Assembly: GCA_013697955.1 (NCBI GenBank)
Contig: JACCVV010000089.1
Span: 62,001 to 126,000 of the forward strand
Source: Tatlockia sp.
Lineage (GTDB): Bacteria; Pseudomonadota; Gammaproteobacteria; Legionellales; Legionellaceae
Direction of reading: 5' to 3'
DNA: 64,000 nt
Of the stretch, positions 1 through 8,068 are shown piece by piece (within the stretch, counting starts at the first letter, position 1; every line of letters starts with the position of its first letter). The position numbers were made by a program, and so were the translations under genes. The notes beneath the pieces are model-generated. The model did not search any database. It saw nothing but the letters and a program-made list of their open reading frames with translations, and had not been told where the DNA came from.

Positions 1-1
1 C

Positions 2-133
2 AACACCTTTGGCGGCACCGGTGAAACCTCTGCTTTTATTTACGGCTTGAGCATAATTCCTATCACCTTAGCCATTGCCCTTATCGGCTTCTTTGCCTTT
101 TATTGTAAGGAGCAAACCTTGGTCACGGCCTAA
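2..133 (+). CDS. Membrane transporter, C-terminal fragment (probably MFS)
   Basis: Only the last 43 codons lie in the window, ending in TAA at 131-133. They encode one strongly hydrophobic helix (about residues 15-35 of the fragment) followed by a short polar tail, as at the C-terminus of a multi-spanning carrier. The helix pattern suits the last helix of a major facilitator family protein, but nothing in the fragment identifies a substrate. Family assignment is inference. Confidence 0.5.
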   Translation, partial: NTFGGTGETSAFIYGLSIIPITLAIALIGFFAFYCKEQTLVTA

Positions 134-186
134 ATGGACTATAATTTAAGCTAGAAATTTAAAGATTTAATCTCAAAGGAGATTCC

Positions 187-558
187 ATGAAAACCTCAGA
201 TGGCTTTGTATTTGATGAATCAGTACTAAGAAATTTGGGGGCTCGCACTTTAAAAACAATTAGAACCAGGGGCCTTCAGATGGAAGCAGAAATTGCTTCA
301 CGTTTAGATGAGCTTGAATTTCTGGTTGTCCAGGGATTTTCCAGTGAAGGCTATGCCAGAGCAAGAGTGGATGGAAACCATAAAATCCTGGAACTTGATT
401 TAGATTCTTCCTATTCCGATTGGAATAAAGATAAAACAAAAACCTGTAATTTACTGGTTGAAGCAATAAACGATGCCATTTATAAGGTTGACCTCGCCAT
501 TGAAACAGAGATTTCCATAATTAAAGAAAAATATCTTGGTAAGAGTATGAAAAGATAA
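187..558 (+). CDS. Divergent YbaB/EbfC-like nucleoid-associated protein
   Basis: A 123-residue cytoplasmic protein with no signal peptide or membrane segment. Its order of elements resembles the YbaB/EbfC family: an N-terminal helix (about 25-47), a strand pair with a Gly and an RARVDGN turn (about 53-68), an acidic strand (LELDLD), then a long helix with LLVEAINDA (about 90-100), the position of the family's conserved AxNDA segment. Known members are dimers that bind DNA and are normally encoded next to dnaX and recR; neither is here. A strong ribosome site (AAAGGAG) lies seven bases before the ATG. The family call is my reading of pattern rather than clear identity. It could instead be an unrelated small alpha/beta protein. 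Confidence 0.45.
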   Translation: MKTSDGFVFDESVLRNLGARTLKTIRTRGLQMEAEIASRLDELEFLVVQGFSSEGYARARVDGNHKILELDLDSSYSDWNKDKTKTCNLLVEAINDAIYKVDLAIETEISIIKEKYLGKSMKR

Positions 559-652
559 AGGATTAAAAGTTCTACATGCTCATATTGTAAGCATTTTGTT
601 AAATTTGAGCTATAACTAGTGTAGTAGAATTGAACTAATCAAGGAAAATGCC

Positions 653-1891
653 ATGAGAACAAATCTGCTATTGATTTTAGCAGTTACTTCAACGTGTTTT
701 TCTGACACTTCGCCACCGCTTAAACAAGAACATTCATCTGTTAATAAAGATGAAAAAGCCGTTAGCGAAATTTTTTCCATGATTAGCCCACAAATTGCTT
801 CCGTTAGAGCCCCAACCATTACTTTGGAGGAAGTCCAAAAAATGTTGCAGCAAAATGGCGGCGGGGGTGCCTTAAGCAACGCAGTTATTGAAAAAGTTTT
901 GAAAACGATGAAATGTGCCAATGAATTTAAAATTCAACACAATAATATGTTAACTATTATTGATTATTCCCTGCCTTCAAATGAAAAACGTTTTTGGGTC
1001 TTTGATTTGAAAGATAAAAAACTTCTATTTAATACGTATGTGTCCCATGGAATAAAGTCGGGGGCTTTGTTATCCAAATGGTTTTCTAACAAAAACAATT
1101 CCAAATCAAGCTCAATTGGTGTCTTTAATACCGACAAAACCTACATGGGACGCCATGGCCTTTCTTTACAGTTAGATGGGCTCGAATCCGGATTTAACAG
1201 CAATGCATCCAGCCGTTCTGTTGTTATGCACGGTGCTTGGTATGTAGATGAGAGTTTTATTAATAAATACGGCAGAGCAGGCCGCAGTTGGGGCTGCCCT
1301 GCTCTTCCTGAAAATTTAACATCTGCGATAATTAATAGCATTAAGGGAGATACCTTGTTTGTAGTCTATTACCCTAGTGATTCCTGGTTTGTAAAATCTA
1401 AATTTTTAAATTGCGATAACCTTTCGCCAAATCGGTATAGTTTAAAGACTGAAGATGCGAAACCAGCTATCGAAGAGCTTGATAAAAGGGATAATGTGCT
1501 TTTCGCAAGAATTACCGCTAAAAAAGAAGAACCGATTGTCACCATGCCTGCCGATGATTATGAACGTTTATTTCACGTTAAACCGCCTTTAGAGCGTATG
1601 CTTCGCAGGCAAATCAATAATAAAGAGTACATTGCCTTATCTAATACTGAATTTGAGAATATTGTTGCATCGAACAATAAAGAATTTTTAAATTACATCT
1701 ACTTTGTGGTTCCAGTAGTTAAAATGGTTCGTGGATATTATGAAACGCAAATGCATATCGTTGATTTGGGTAAAATAAAAGATCTAAAAATGAACATGGC
1801 TAATTCCAAAAGCTACTCCATCGATTTTGAAACAAAACCCTCTGTTCATTTGCGTACTACAAATCAATTTATACGTTGGCTGGGATTATAA
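653..1891 (+). CDS. Exported murein L,D-transpeptidase-like protein (YkuD_2 type)
   Basis: A 412-residue protein with an N-terminal hydrophobic signal (about residues 3-16), so probably exported. The central part (about 110-240) has the layout of the murein L,D-transpeptidase catalytic family: VMHGAWYVD with His193-Gly194, then SWGCPAL with the likely nucleophile Cys215. Family members have the HG...SxGCP signature and are thought to act on peptidoglycan peptides. Most such proteins end shortly after the catalytic domain; this one carries some 170 further residues, rich in Lys/Glu and with no recognised domain. AAGGA seven bases before the ATG supports the start. A Cys at residue 15 is not in a proper lipobox. 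Confidence 0.75.
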   Translation: MRTNLLLILAVTSTCFSDTSPPLKQEHSSVNKDEKAVSEIFSMISPQIASVRAPTITLEEVQKMLQQNGGGGALSNAVIEKVLKTMKCANEFKIQHNNMLTIIDYSLPSNEKRFWVFDLKDKKLLFNTYVSHGIKSGALLSKWFSNKNNSKSSSIGVFNTDKTYMGRHGLSLQLDGLESGFNSNASSRSVVMHGAWYVDESFINKYGRAGRSWGCPALPENLTSAIINSIKGDTLFVVYYPSDSWFVKSKFLNCDNLSPNRYSLKTEDAKPAIEELDKRDNVLFARITAKKEEPIVTMPADDYERLFHVKPPLERMLRRQINNKEYIALSNTEFENIVASNNKEFLNYIYFVVPVVKMVRGYYETQMHIVDLGKIKDLKMNMANSKSYSIDFETKPSVHLRTTNQFIRWLGL

Positions 1892-1958
1892 TAGCGCCTT
1901 CCCAAAGATGTTCTTTTTTGTTATGATTATGTTCCTTTTTTATCAAATTGGTTAATAA

Positions 1959-2174
1959 ATGAAAAAGTTTAGTCGCGAAGCTTTATTAGCTCTAAATTCT
2001 ACAAACTTGACAACCCTGCCAAGCAATGTGCAGATACCTACGGAATATTTAAAAAACTCTCGATATTCTTTGATGTTTAGAAATGGTTTTATCAATGATT
2101 GTAAGCCCAATGATCTAAAGAATTTTCGTAATGTGGATGAGGATCCTGATAGTCCAGGTGTTCCCTGTGCTTAA
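1959..2174 (+). CDS. Small hypothetical protein
   Basis: A 71-residue open frame between two genes on the same strand. It starts with MKKFSREALLAL and ends in an Asp/Pro-rich tail; no signal peptide, membrane segment or known motif is seen. The ribosome site is weak (AT-rich, no clear GGAG). It fits the gap between its neighbours without overlap, which favours a real gene, but it could be a chance frame. Confidence 0.4.
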   Translation: MKKFSREALLALNSTNLTTLPSNVQIPTEYLKNSRYSLMFRNGFINDCKPNDLKNFRNVDEDPDSPGVPCA

Positions 2175-2210
2175 GTTGTATTCACAATGGTTTATTAGTA
2201 GGGTAAATTA

Positions 2211-3137
2211 ATGGCTACAATTAAACAGTTTATCGATGCCCAAAATGGTAAAATGGCAATGCCTTCCTATAAGCAGGCTCTTGCTGAGCTTAGTTCAGGT
2301 TCAAAAAATGGACATTGGATTTGGTATATTTTGCCTCAAATACAAAGCTTGGGTCACAGTAAAAACGCTAAATTTTTTGGCATCAAAACTTTTGCAGAAG
2401 CCTGTGATTATCTGCAAAATAAAATCCTGTTCGATCGCTATTGTGAAATTACTAAAACGGTTTTAAGACAATTGCAAAAAGGTACGCCTTTACTAAAACT
2501 AATGGGTAGTTCGGTTGATACGAGTAAATTACTAGCAAGCCTGACCCTTTTTCGAACTGCAACCCGGTTTCTTCTATATCAGGGACACTTGAACCTGGGT
2601 TATGCAAAGCTTATTGAAGATTGTGATAAGATTTTTAATCTCGTTGGAAAAAAGGGTTATAGCCCTTGCAAAACAACGCTTACATTTTTAAAGCCTTATA
2701 TAGAATATTTCAAAAAACCTACGCCCAAAAAAAGGTCATTTTTTAATATAAAACCTGTTGAAGAGGGAAAACAGCAAGAGCTTTCTTCACTAAGTTTTGA
2801 GTTAGCAAATTATATTGTTGAAAGAAACAAGGAATGGAGTTTTCATTATAATTTTTTAGGCATCATGTCATTAATGTATTGGCTGGTTGATTTGATTGGA
2901 GACAGCGATTATTTCAATAATAAATCCAAAGAAATAAAAATCAATGCGGCAACAATTTTGAAAGAAAACATAGATAATAAAGGCAATCCTTATCGCCCAT
3001 TTCTACCCGCTGAAAAAGAAGCACTTCGTAATGACCGATTAGGCGATTTGGTGAATCTTTATGGGGGTATTGATGAAATTGAGAAAAATCTTCAAAACCA
3101 TGAATCAGAACAAAGGTTAACGATTAAAAAATCCTAA
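2211..3137 (+). CDS. DUF1810 family protein with C-terminal extension
   Basis: A 308-residue cytoplasmic protein. Residues 1-140 match the DUF1810 pattern: FIDAQN at the start, then WIWYILPQIQSLGHS (about 36-50), FGIKTFAEACDYL, and a helical region ending with LTLFR. The biochemical role of DUF1810 is not known to me. Members are usually about 140-150 residues; here some 165 extra residues follow, charged and helical, with a hydrophobic patch LGIMSLMYWLVDLIG (about 216-230). AGGG seven bases before the ATG supports the start. The gene ends tail to tail with the opposite-strand operon, overlapping it by four bases. Confidence 0.65.
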   Translation: MATIKQFIDAQNGKMAMPSYKQALAELSSGSKNGHWIWYILPQIQSLGHSKNAKFFGIKTFAEACDYLQNKILFDRYCEITKTVLRQLQKGTPLLKLMGSSVDTSKLLASLTLFRTATRFLLYQGHLNLGYAKLIEDCDKIFNLVGKKGYSPCKTTLTFLKPYIEYFKKPTPKKRSFFNIKPVEEGKQQELSSLSFELANYIVERNKEWSFHYNFLGIMSLMYWLVDLIGDSDYFNNKSKEIKINAATILKENIDNKGNPYRPFLPAEKEALRNDRLGDLVNLYGGIDEIEKNLQNHESEQRLTIKKS

Positions 3138-4654
3138 GACAAACCCAAGGCAATATAGTCATTAGAATAGTCCGGTTCTTTCTGTTTTGGACTAAATAAG
3201 CGGTAAATATTTGGCTCCGGTTTTTTAAACTGTTTCTTCTGTTCTTTTTCATAGGAATCCCAAATTTTGTAGGCAAGATAAGTCACCATTATCAAAGTAG
3301 CTAAAGGCCAGGAAAAAGAGGCAACAACCATAATAGATGTGGTAAAAACTGCATTAAAAATTAAAGTTTTTATAAATTCATTTTGAGCTTCCAAACTTTT
3401 TTCATTTAACTCATGAAGAACAGCATTGTGATACCCAGGACCCGAAAATTCTTTATTTAATAATTCCCGTTTTCCAGCAATAGTTGCTTGTTTATAAAAT
3501 TTATATTCTTCAGAACTATTATAAAGAGCATTACCGAGCATATTTAATGCAGCTATACCTAGAAAAAATAGAGGTCCCGTCCAAATTAAGGTTGCTGCAA
3601 AGGCAAAAATGAATATCAAAGCAGCGGCAATATTGAATAGATAATAGTGACATTGTGCTTCCCAATCATCATTTATAAGCTCAATTTGTCGAATAATCAT
3701 TGCCGATTCCAGGGTCGATTTTGATTGATTTCTTTGTAAAATTAATTCATTAATCCGTTGATCATATTGCAATTTTTCGTAAGCCCATTTCGCAGAAAAA
3801 AGTACAAAATCCAAGGTGAAACAAGCTAAATTCAGATAAGAAATTATTCCTATAGAAATGCCTAAAACCTGATAGTAATTTGATAAAAAATTAACTACCG
3901 ACCAAGCGACATCATTGGTAACTATATAAGAACGTTTTTCCAATTCCTGTACCAGTATTTTCTTAGCAGATAACTCCTGGTTTAATAGTGCTTTGTAAAT
4001 ATGTTTTATTGCCATTATCAAATTAATAAGAAGCCTAAACAAATTGAAAGAAAAACTGGTGATTTTCAAGATTTCTTTAGGTAATTCGATAATCTCTAAA
4101 AATCTTTCCGGACTACAGTAAAGACCTAAATAACCATTTATTTTTCTAAATAAATGGGATGATGAACACTGCAAACAATATAGCGTTAAATATTTTGCAA
4201 AGGAGCGGCTGTAATTCCAATAACTACGATTGGTAAGTAAACTTGATATCGTGGATCTGAATCTGGAGGAACTTTTGAGTAAATAAATAAATTCTTTAAA
4301 ATTATTTTTCATTTTATAAAGTAAAAATGATCTGAAATCTTGAAACTTAAATGAATTATAATCTGCAAAATCTAATTCAATTTTTTGTTTTTTTTCCAAT
4401 AATATTTTTAATTCATCTGCTACAAAATCACATTGAAAATAGAGGATTAATTGATTACAAAGCCAGTTTAAATAAAGTACAACCTCAGAATCTTTCTTTA
4501 AATTTTTTTTATTTAAATCCACTAACCGATAGACTGAAGAAAACTCCGAGCTAAGTTGATTTAAATTAAAATGCTTGTCTTTAAATGATAATTTTTGACT
4601 GCTGTTAAAGGATTTATTAAAAAATCCATGCTTATAAAAACCAATTTTAGACAT
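3134..4654 (-). CDS. Unrecognised membrane protein, last gene of the PilT-like operon
   Basis: A 506-residue protein I do not recognise. The N-terminal half is soluble and rich in Lys, Phe and Ser. Hydrophobic stretches lie at about 262-287, 338-378 (long enough for two helices) and 431-463 (probably two), separated by a charged, coiled-coil-like segment (about 290-330). The C-terminal 45 residues are charged and Pro-rich, probably cytoplasmic. The gene begins seven bases after the stop of the PilT-like ATPase gene with no clear ribosome site, which suggests translational coupling. Its position implies that it works with the ATPase, perhaps as a membrane platform; that is inference. Confidence 0.7.
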   Translation of the reverse strand: MSKIGFYKHGFFNKSFNSSQKLSFKDKHFNLNQLSSEFSSVYRLVDLNKKNLKKDSEVVLYLNWLCNQLILYFQCDFVADELKILLEKKQKIELDFADYNSFKFQDFRSFLLYKMKNNFKEFIYLLKSSSRFRSTISSLLTNRSYWNYSRSFAKYLTLYCLQCSSSHLFRKINGYLGLYCSPERFLEIIELPKEILKITSFSFNLFRLLINLIMAIKHIYKALLNQELSAKKILVQELEKRSYIVTNDVAWSVVNFLSNYYQVLGISIGIISYLNLACFTLDFVLFSAKWAYEKLQYDQRINELILQRNQSKSTLESAMIIRQIELINDDWEAQCHYYLFNIAAALIFIFAFAATLIWTGPLFFLGIAALNMLGNALYNSSEEYKFYKQATIAGKRELLNKEFSGPGYHNAVLHELNEKSLEAQNEFIKTLIFNAVFTTSIMVVASFSWPLATLIMVTYLAYKIWDSYEKEQKKQFKKPEPNIYRLFSPKQKEPDYSNDYIALGLS

Positions 4655-4661
4655 AGCAAGC

Positions 4662-5705
4662 TTAGCAACTGCTCAAAAGGTCTGGCGTTAAGGCAGCCTG
4701 AGTCGCGGTTTCTTCTGTAATTGATCCATTTTCGACCAATTTTAAAAGGTATTGATCCAAGGTATGCATGCCTGATCGTTGGCCAGTCTGCAAAGCAGAA
4801 TAAATTTGCGCTATTTTATTTTCGCGAATTAAATTTTTAATTGCCGGGTTAGCTATGAGTATTTCAAAAGCTGCAACTCGTCCGCCTCCTTTTTTTTCTA
4901 ACAAGGTTTGAGCAATAATGGCTTGTAGAGATTGACTTAAGATTGAACGGATTAAGTTTTTTTCCTCACCAGGAAATGCATCAACCAGTCGATTTACAGT
5001 ACTCGCAGCTGAATTGGTATGCAGGGTAGCAAAGACTAAATGCCCGGTTTCTGCAGCGGTTAACGCAAGCCGGATTGTTTCAAGACAGCGTAATTCCCCC
5101 AATAAAATGATATCTGGATCCTCGCGTAAGACAGAGTGCAAGGCTGCTTTAAAACTACGCGTATCCCTATGAATTTCACGCTGATGAATCAGACAATGGG
5201 AGCTTTGGTGAATAAATTCAATCGGATCTTCGATAGTAACAATATGTTTTGAATGATTTTTTGAAATGTAATCGATAAGCGCTGCAAGCGTGGTGCTTTT
5301 TCCTGAACCCGTAGGACCGGTTATCAAAACAAGCCCTTTCGAATAAGCGGCAATTTCTTTAAACACAGGTGGCAGCTGTAATTCTTCCAGAGTTGGAACT
5401 CGATTGGGAATAATACGAAACACTGCAGAAATCCCACGCGCCTGCTTAAAGACATTAACTCTTAATCTGCAAAGATTTTCGAGATAAATGGCAAAGTCCA
5501 GTTCCATAAATTCGTTAAAGATTTTTTGCTGTTCAGAATTCATTAGCTTTATGAGCAGAGGTCTTAATTCATCTTCTTGCAAAATAGCGAAATCAAGTTT
5601 CTGTAAATATCCATTGACACGAATAATCGGGGGTAAACCTGTAGAAAGATGCAAGTCGGAGGCTTTAAATTCAATTGCCTGACTTATCAGTTGCGCTAAG
5701 AACAT
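4662..5705 (-). CDS. PilT-like hexameric ATPase (type IV pilus retraction family)
   Basis: A 347-residue ATPase of the PilT/PilU branch of the secretion ATPase superfamily. Visible motifs: N-terminal KASDLHLSTG, Walker A GPTGSGKS (130-137), Asp box TIEDPIEF, Walker B DPDIILLGE (196-204), His box HLVFATLHTNSA (about 222-233), and AIKNLIRENK with HTLDQYL near the C-terminus, as in PilT. Known members power pilus retraction at the inner membrane. One departure: the segment usually reading GEMRD is GELRC, with Cys207 for Asp. It is not next to pilin or pilus assembly genes but lies between unknown membrane-protein genes; its ATG overlaps the end of the upstream gene by ten bases. It may drive something other than a pilus. 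Confidence 0.88.
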   Translation of the reverse strand: MFLAQLISQAIEFKASDLHLSTGLPPIIRVNGYLQKLDFAILQEDELRPLLIKLMNSEQQKIFNEFMELDFAIYLENLCRLRVNVFKQARGISAVFRIIPNRVPTLEELQLPPVFKEIAAYSKGLVLITGPTGSGKSTTLAALIDYISKNHSKHIVTIEDPIEFIHQSSHCLIHQREIHRDTRSFKAALHSVLREDPDIILLGELRCLETIRLALTAAETGHLVFATLHTNSAASTVNRLVDAFPGEEKNLIRSILSQSLQAIIAQTLLEKKGGGRVAAFEILIANPAIKNLIRENKIAQIYSALQTGQRSGMHTLDQYLLKLVENGSITEETATQAALTPDLLSSC

Positions 5706-6697
5706 AACGGGCCTGAATTTGCATTAGTAGGATTTTGATCTTGCATAAAATAAGGAATTAATTTGAAAACAAACATCCCACCGGTTAATAAAAAACCACT
5801 AAAAAGCATTAAATTACGTTTGGTAAATAATGAATTTTCCGACTGAGAACCCACTTTGCCCCATTTATAGGCTTCCGTGAAAAGACGAGAATCTGGCTTT
5901 ATTTGCTGAAATTGTCTTACAACCTCATGCCACTGTATAAGATGATTGGTTGCATAATTTTTTGCCTCTTCTTTTTTTAATAAGGAGATTCTCCTTTGTG
6001 GCGAATTGCTAAGAAATTCTTGGCATTCCTTATACAATTCGTCTATATCTTCGGCCAAATACAGAGAGCGTGTAGATCCATTTTTTCTTAAAATTGTTTG
6101 AGCATAAAGAGGAATTTTTTCATCAAGAACCATACTTGTGTTATTTCGAATGTCTTTTATTAAGGTCAAAATCCGGAAAGAAATTTCGTAGCTATCATGT
6201 TGACATTGCTGTTGGGTCACTGTAGCGGGGAGCGATTTAACTAAGAAATTATCAAGAGTTTGTTCTGCTATTATTCTAAGCTGTTCTAACTGTTTTTTGA
6301 TACGCACTGTATCCTGTAAATTATTTTCATTCAGCAACCAACTGGCATAGCTGCGAAAGAATTCTTGTTCAATATAAAATTTGATCTGGTTAAAAATTAG
6401 AGGAAATAAATTGGAATTATTGATCTGAATTAATAAGGTTTTTTGAAGAGCTAATAATTCAATAACCTCATCATAAATTAAAGAAGCATTCAAGCGGGCA
6501 TCTGAAACTACTCCACGAGCTGCAAATTTGTCATATTTATTAATTTGGATATAAATCAGTTCACTTAAAAATTCAAAAAGTTCAGCATTCTTGCTCATAT
6601 CCATTCCAGTTACATTAATTAATTTACCATTCGGTAAAAGATTCTCTTCTAAAATTGAAATTAATACAATAAGACCAATGGAAAATCTAAGAAGCAA
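5696..6697 (-). CDS. Unrecognised tail-anchored protein in the PilT-like operon
   Basis: An unrecognised, mainly helical protein of 300-333 residues. The longest frame starts at a TTG eight bases after the upstream stop with no ribosome site; an ATG at 6598 (residue 34, MSKNAELFEF) has a GGA seven to nine bases upstream and is the likelier start. From there the protein is soluble and charged until one hydrophobic segment near the end (LMLFSGFLLTGGMFVFKLI, about residues 300-320), so it looks tail-anchored with its bulk in the cytoplasm. The 3' end overlaps the ATPase start by ten bases, which ties the two in translation. A partner of the ATPase is a reasonable inference. Confidence 0.68.
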   Translation of the reverse strand: MLLRFSIGLIVLISILEENLLPNGKLINVTGMDMSKNAELFEFLSELIYIQINKYDKFAARGVVSDARLNASLIYDEVIELLALQKTLLIQINNSNLFPLIFNQIKFYIEQEFFRSYASWLLNENNLQDTVRIKKQLEQLRIIAEQTLDNFLVKSLPATVTQQQCQHDSYEISFRILTLIKDIRNNTSMVLDEKIPLYAQTILRKNGSTRSLYLAEDIDELYKECQEFLSNSPQRRISLLKKEEAKNYATNHLIQWHEVVRQFQQIKPDSRLFTEAYKWGKVGSQSENSLFTKRNLMLFSGFLLTGGMFVFKLIPYFMQDQNPTNANSGPLCS

Positions 6698-6705
6698 ATC
6701 TGTTT

Positions 6706-7551
6706 CTATTTTTTAAAATTAAATTTGTTCAAAGTAAGCAATTCTGTGTTGGTATCCTCATCCTCACTTTCTGGAGACCAAAAGCGAAGATAGCCCTTAA
6801 CTTGTCGGCTTACCTGATCTACGGTAGGCAAAGGCTTTTTTCGATATCCACTCTCTGAATTTATTTTGATTGAATTTTCCTCATCGGAAAGTTCGTCGTC
6901 AGGTTTTCCAAATCCCAACATTTGTTTAAGTTGAATTCGTGAACGATGCGAGATATTTCGCCAAATAAAATTGGCTGCTAACATGCCAACCCCAATCACT
7001 GTAAAGGTTGCAAGTGCAACTGGGGCAGTTCCAGGGATTAGCAATGCGAATACAATAGTCATCATCATCGAAATAATTAAAACAGCATTGAACACATTAT
7101 TCATCGCAGCCTGCAGGTGATGCATTCGTTCAATGGAATCCGGCCATGACTTGAATGCCTTATAGCTATGGAAAAGAAACATTCCAAATTGCTGAGAAAA
7201 TCCAATTATCATGGAGGCCAAGAGAACCCAGGGCCCCGCTAAAAAGGTGGTATGCATAGCTGATGCGATAATACCGCCAAAAGTAGAAGTATTGTTCAGT
7301 AAAGCACTTGATAAACTGGCAAATAAAGGTAAAACCTTGTCTAAGCCATGTTGCTTGCTTTGATAAAGGTTATAGGCTTGCAAAAGGACTAAGACCAATA
7401 AGGTAAGTGAGAAAATCGTTTTTAAAACCAGACCCCAGGGAGATGTGTTGAAGGAACGCAAACGTAAAGCGTTTGACCTGACAAATAGTAGAACCGATTG
7501 AAAGGTATCTTTAACATTTAATAAAAATGACCTAAAACGCACAACGAACAT
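6706..7551 (-). CDS. Unrecognised multi-spanning membrane protein, first gene of the PilT-like operon
   Basis: A 281-residue protein with about four membrane segments: roughly 42-62, 98-125, 148-171 and 174-195. The C-terminal 85 residues are charged and soluble (acidic DDELSDEE stretch, then a basic segment). I know no family with this layout. It heads the run of four minus-strand genes that includes the PilT-like ATPase, and a 517-base gene-free spacer lies upstream, so the operon promoter is probably there. A GGTGGA element precedes the ATG. Confidence 0.68.
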   Translation of the reverse strand: MFVVRFRSFLLNVKDTFQSVLLFVRSNALRLRSFNTSPWGLVLKTIFSLTLLVLVLLQAYNLYQSKQHGLDKVLPLFASLSSALLNNTSTFGGIIASAMHTTFLAGPWVLLASMIIGFSQQFGMFLFHSYKAFKSWPDSIERMHHLQAAMNNVFNAVLIISMMMTIVFALLIPGTAPVALATFTVIGVGMLAANFIWRNISHRSRIQLKQMLGFGKPDDELSDEENSIKINSESGYRKKPLPTVDQVSRQVKGYLRFWSPESEDEDTNTELLTLNKFNFKK

Positions 7552-8068
7552 GTAAATCCACCCTCTTTTGGCTAACTTACTAATTATCCTCGAAAAAAGT
7601 GATGAAGCCTAGAAAGAATTTGGCCATGAAAGTAAATTTTTTAGCACAATTTGAACTAAATGGATAGATGAACTTTTAAAAAACAGCCTATTTTCAGTAA
7701 TTTGTTAGTTTAATTTAGGCCCAACAAGCTAAGTCTTAAATGTAAAACGATTAGATTAAGTTCGATTTTTATACATATCAATGTAATCTAAAAAAATTCT
7801 TTAAAAGCTATTAAGGGCGTGAAGAGCGCGGATTCGAAATTAATTTAAATTGAATGATTGACTTTAAATTGAGCCTTACACAGTCGCCTTTAGGTCAACC
7901 AAAAACAAGATTTGTTCGGTTAAAGTATTGTCTATTCGAGGTTGTTTTAGCTAGTCATAACTTGTTAGAACAAAGGGAGGTTCAAAATTTATCTGAATTC
8001 AATTCATCAAGAATTTGATAGCCTCATTTTTAAAGTGAGGCTGAATAAATATCAAGTTTTAGCTGTGT
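7552..8068. other. Gene-free spacer between the PilT-like operon and the GDSL gene
   Basis: About 517 bases of AT-rich sequence with no open frame of useful length on either strand. It should hold the promoter of the minus-strand operon at its left end and the 3' region of the GDSL gene at its right end. Apart from the hairpin at 8020-8042, I see no repeat, RNA gene or recognisable gene remnant. Confidence 0.5.
8020..8042 (-). terminator. Possible terminator of the GDSL hydrolase gene
   Basis: Seven-base inverted repeat, AGCCTCA (8020-8026) with TGAGGCT (8036-8042), about 27 bases past the stop codon of the minus-strand gene. The uridine run after the stem is weak, so the terminator call is tentative. 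Confidence 0.4.
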
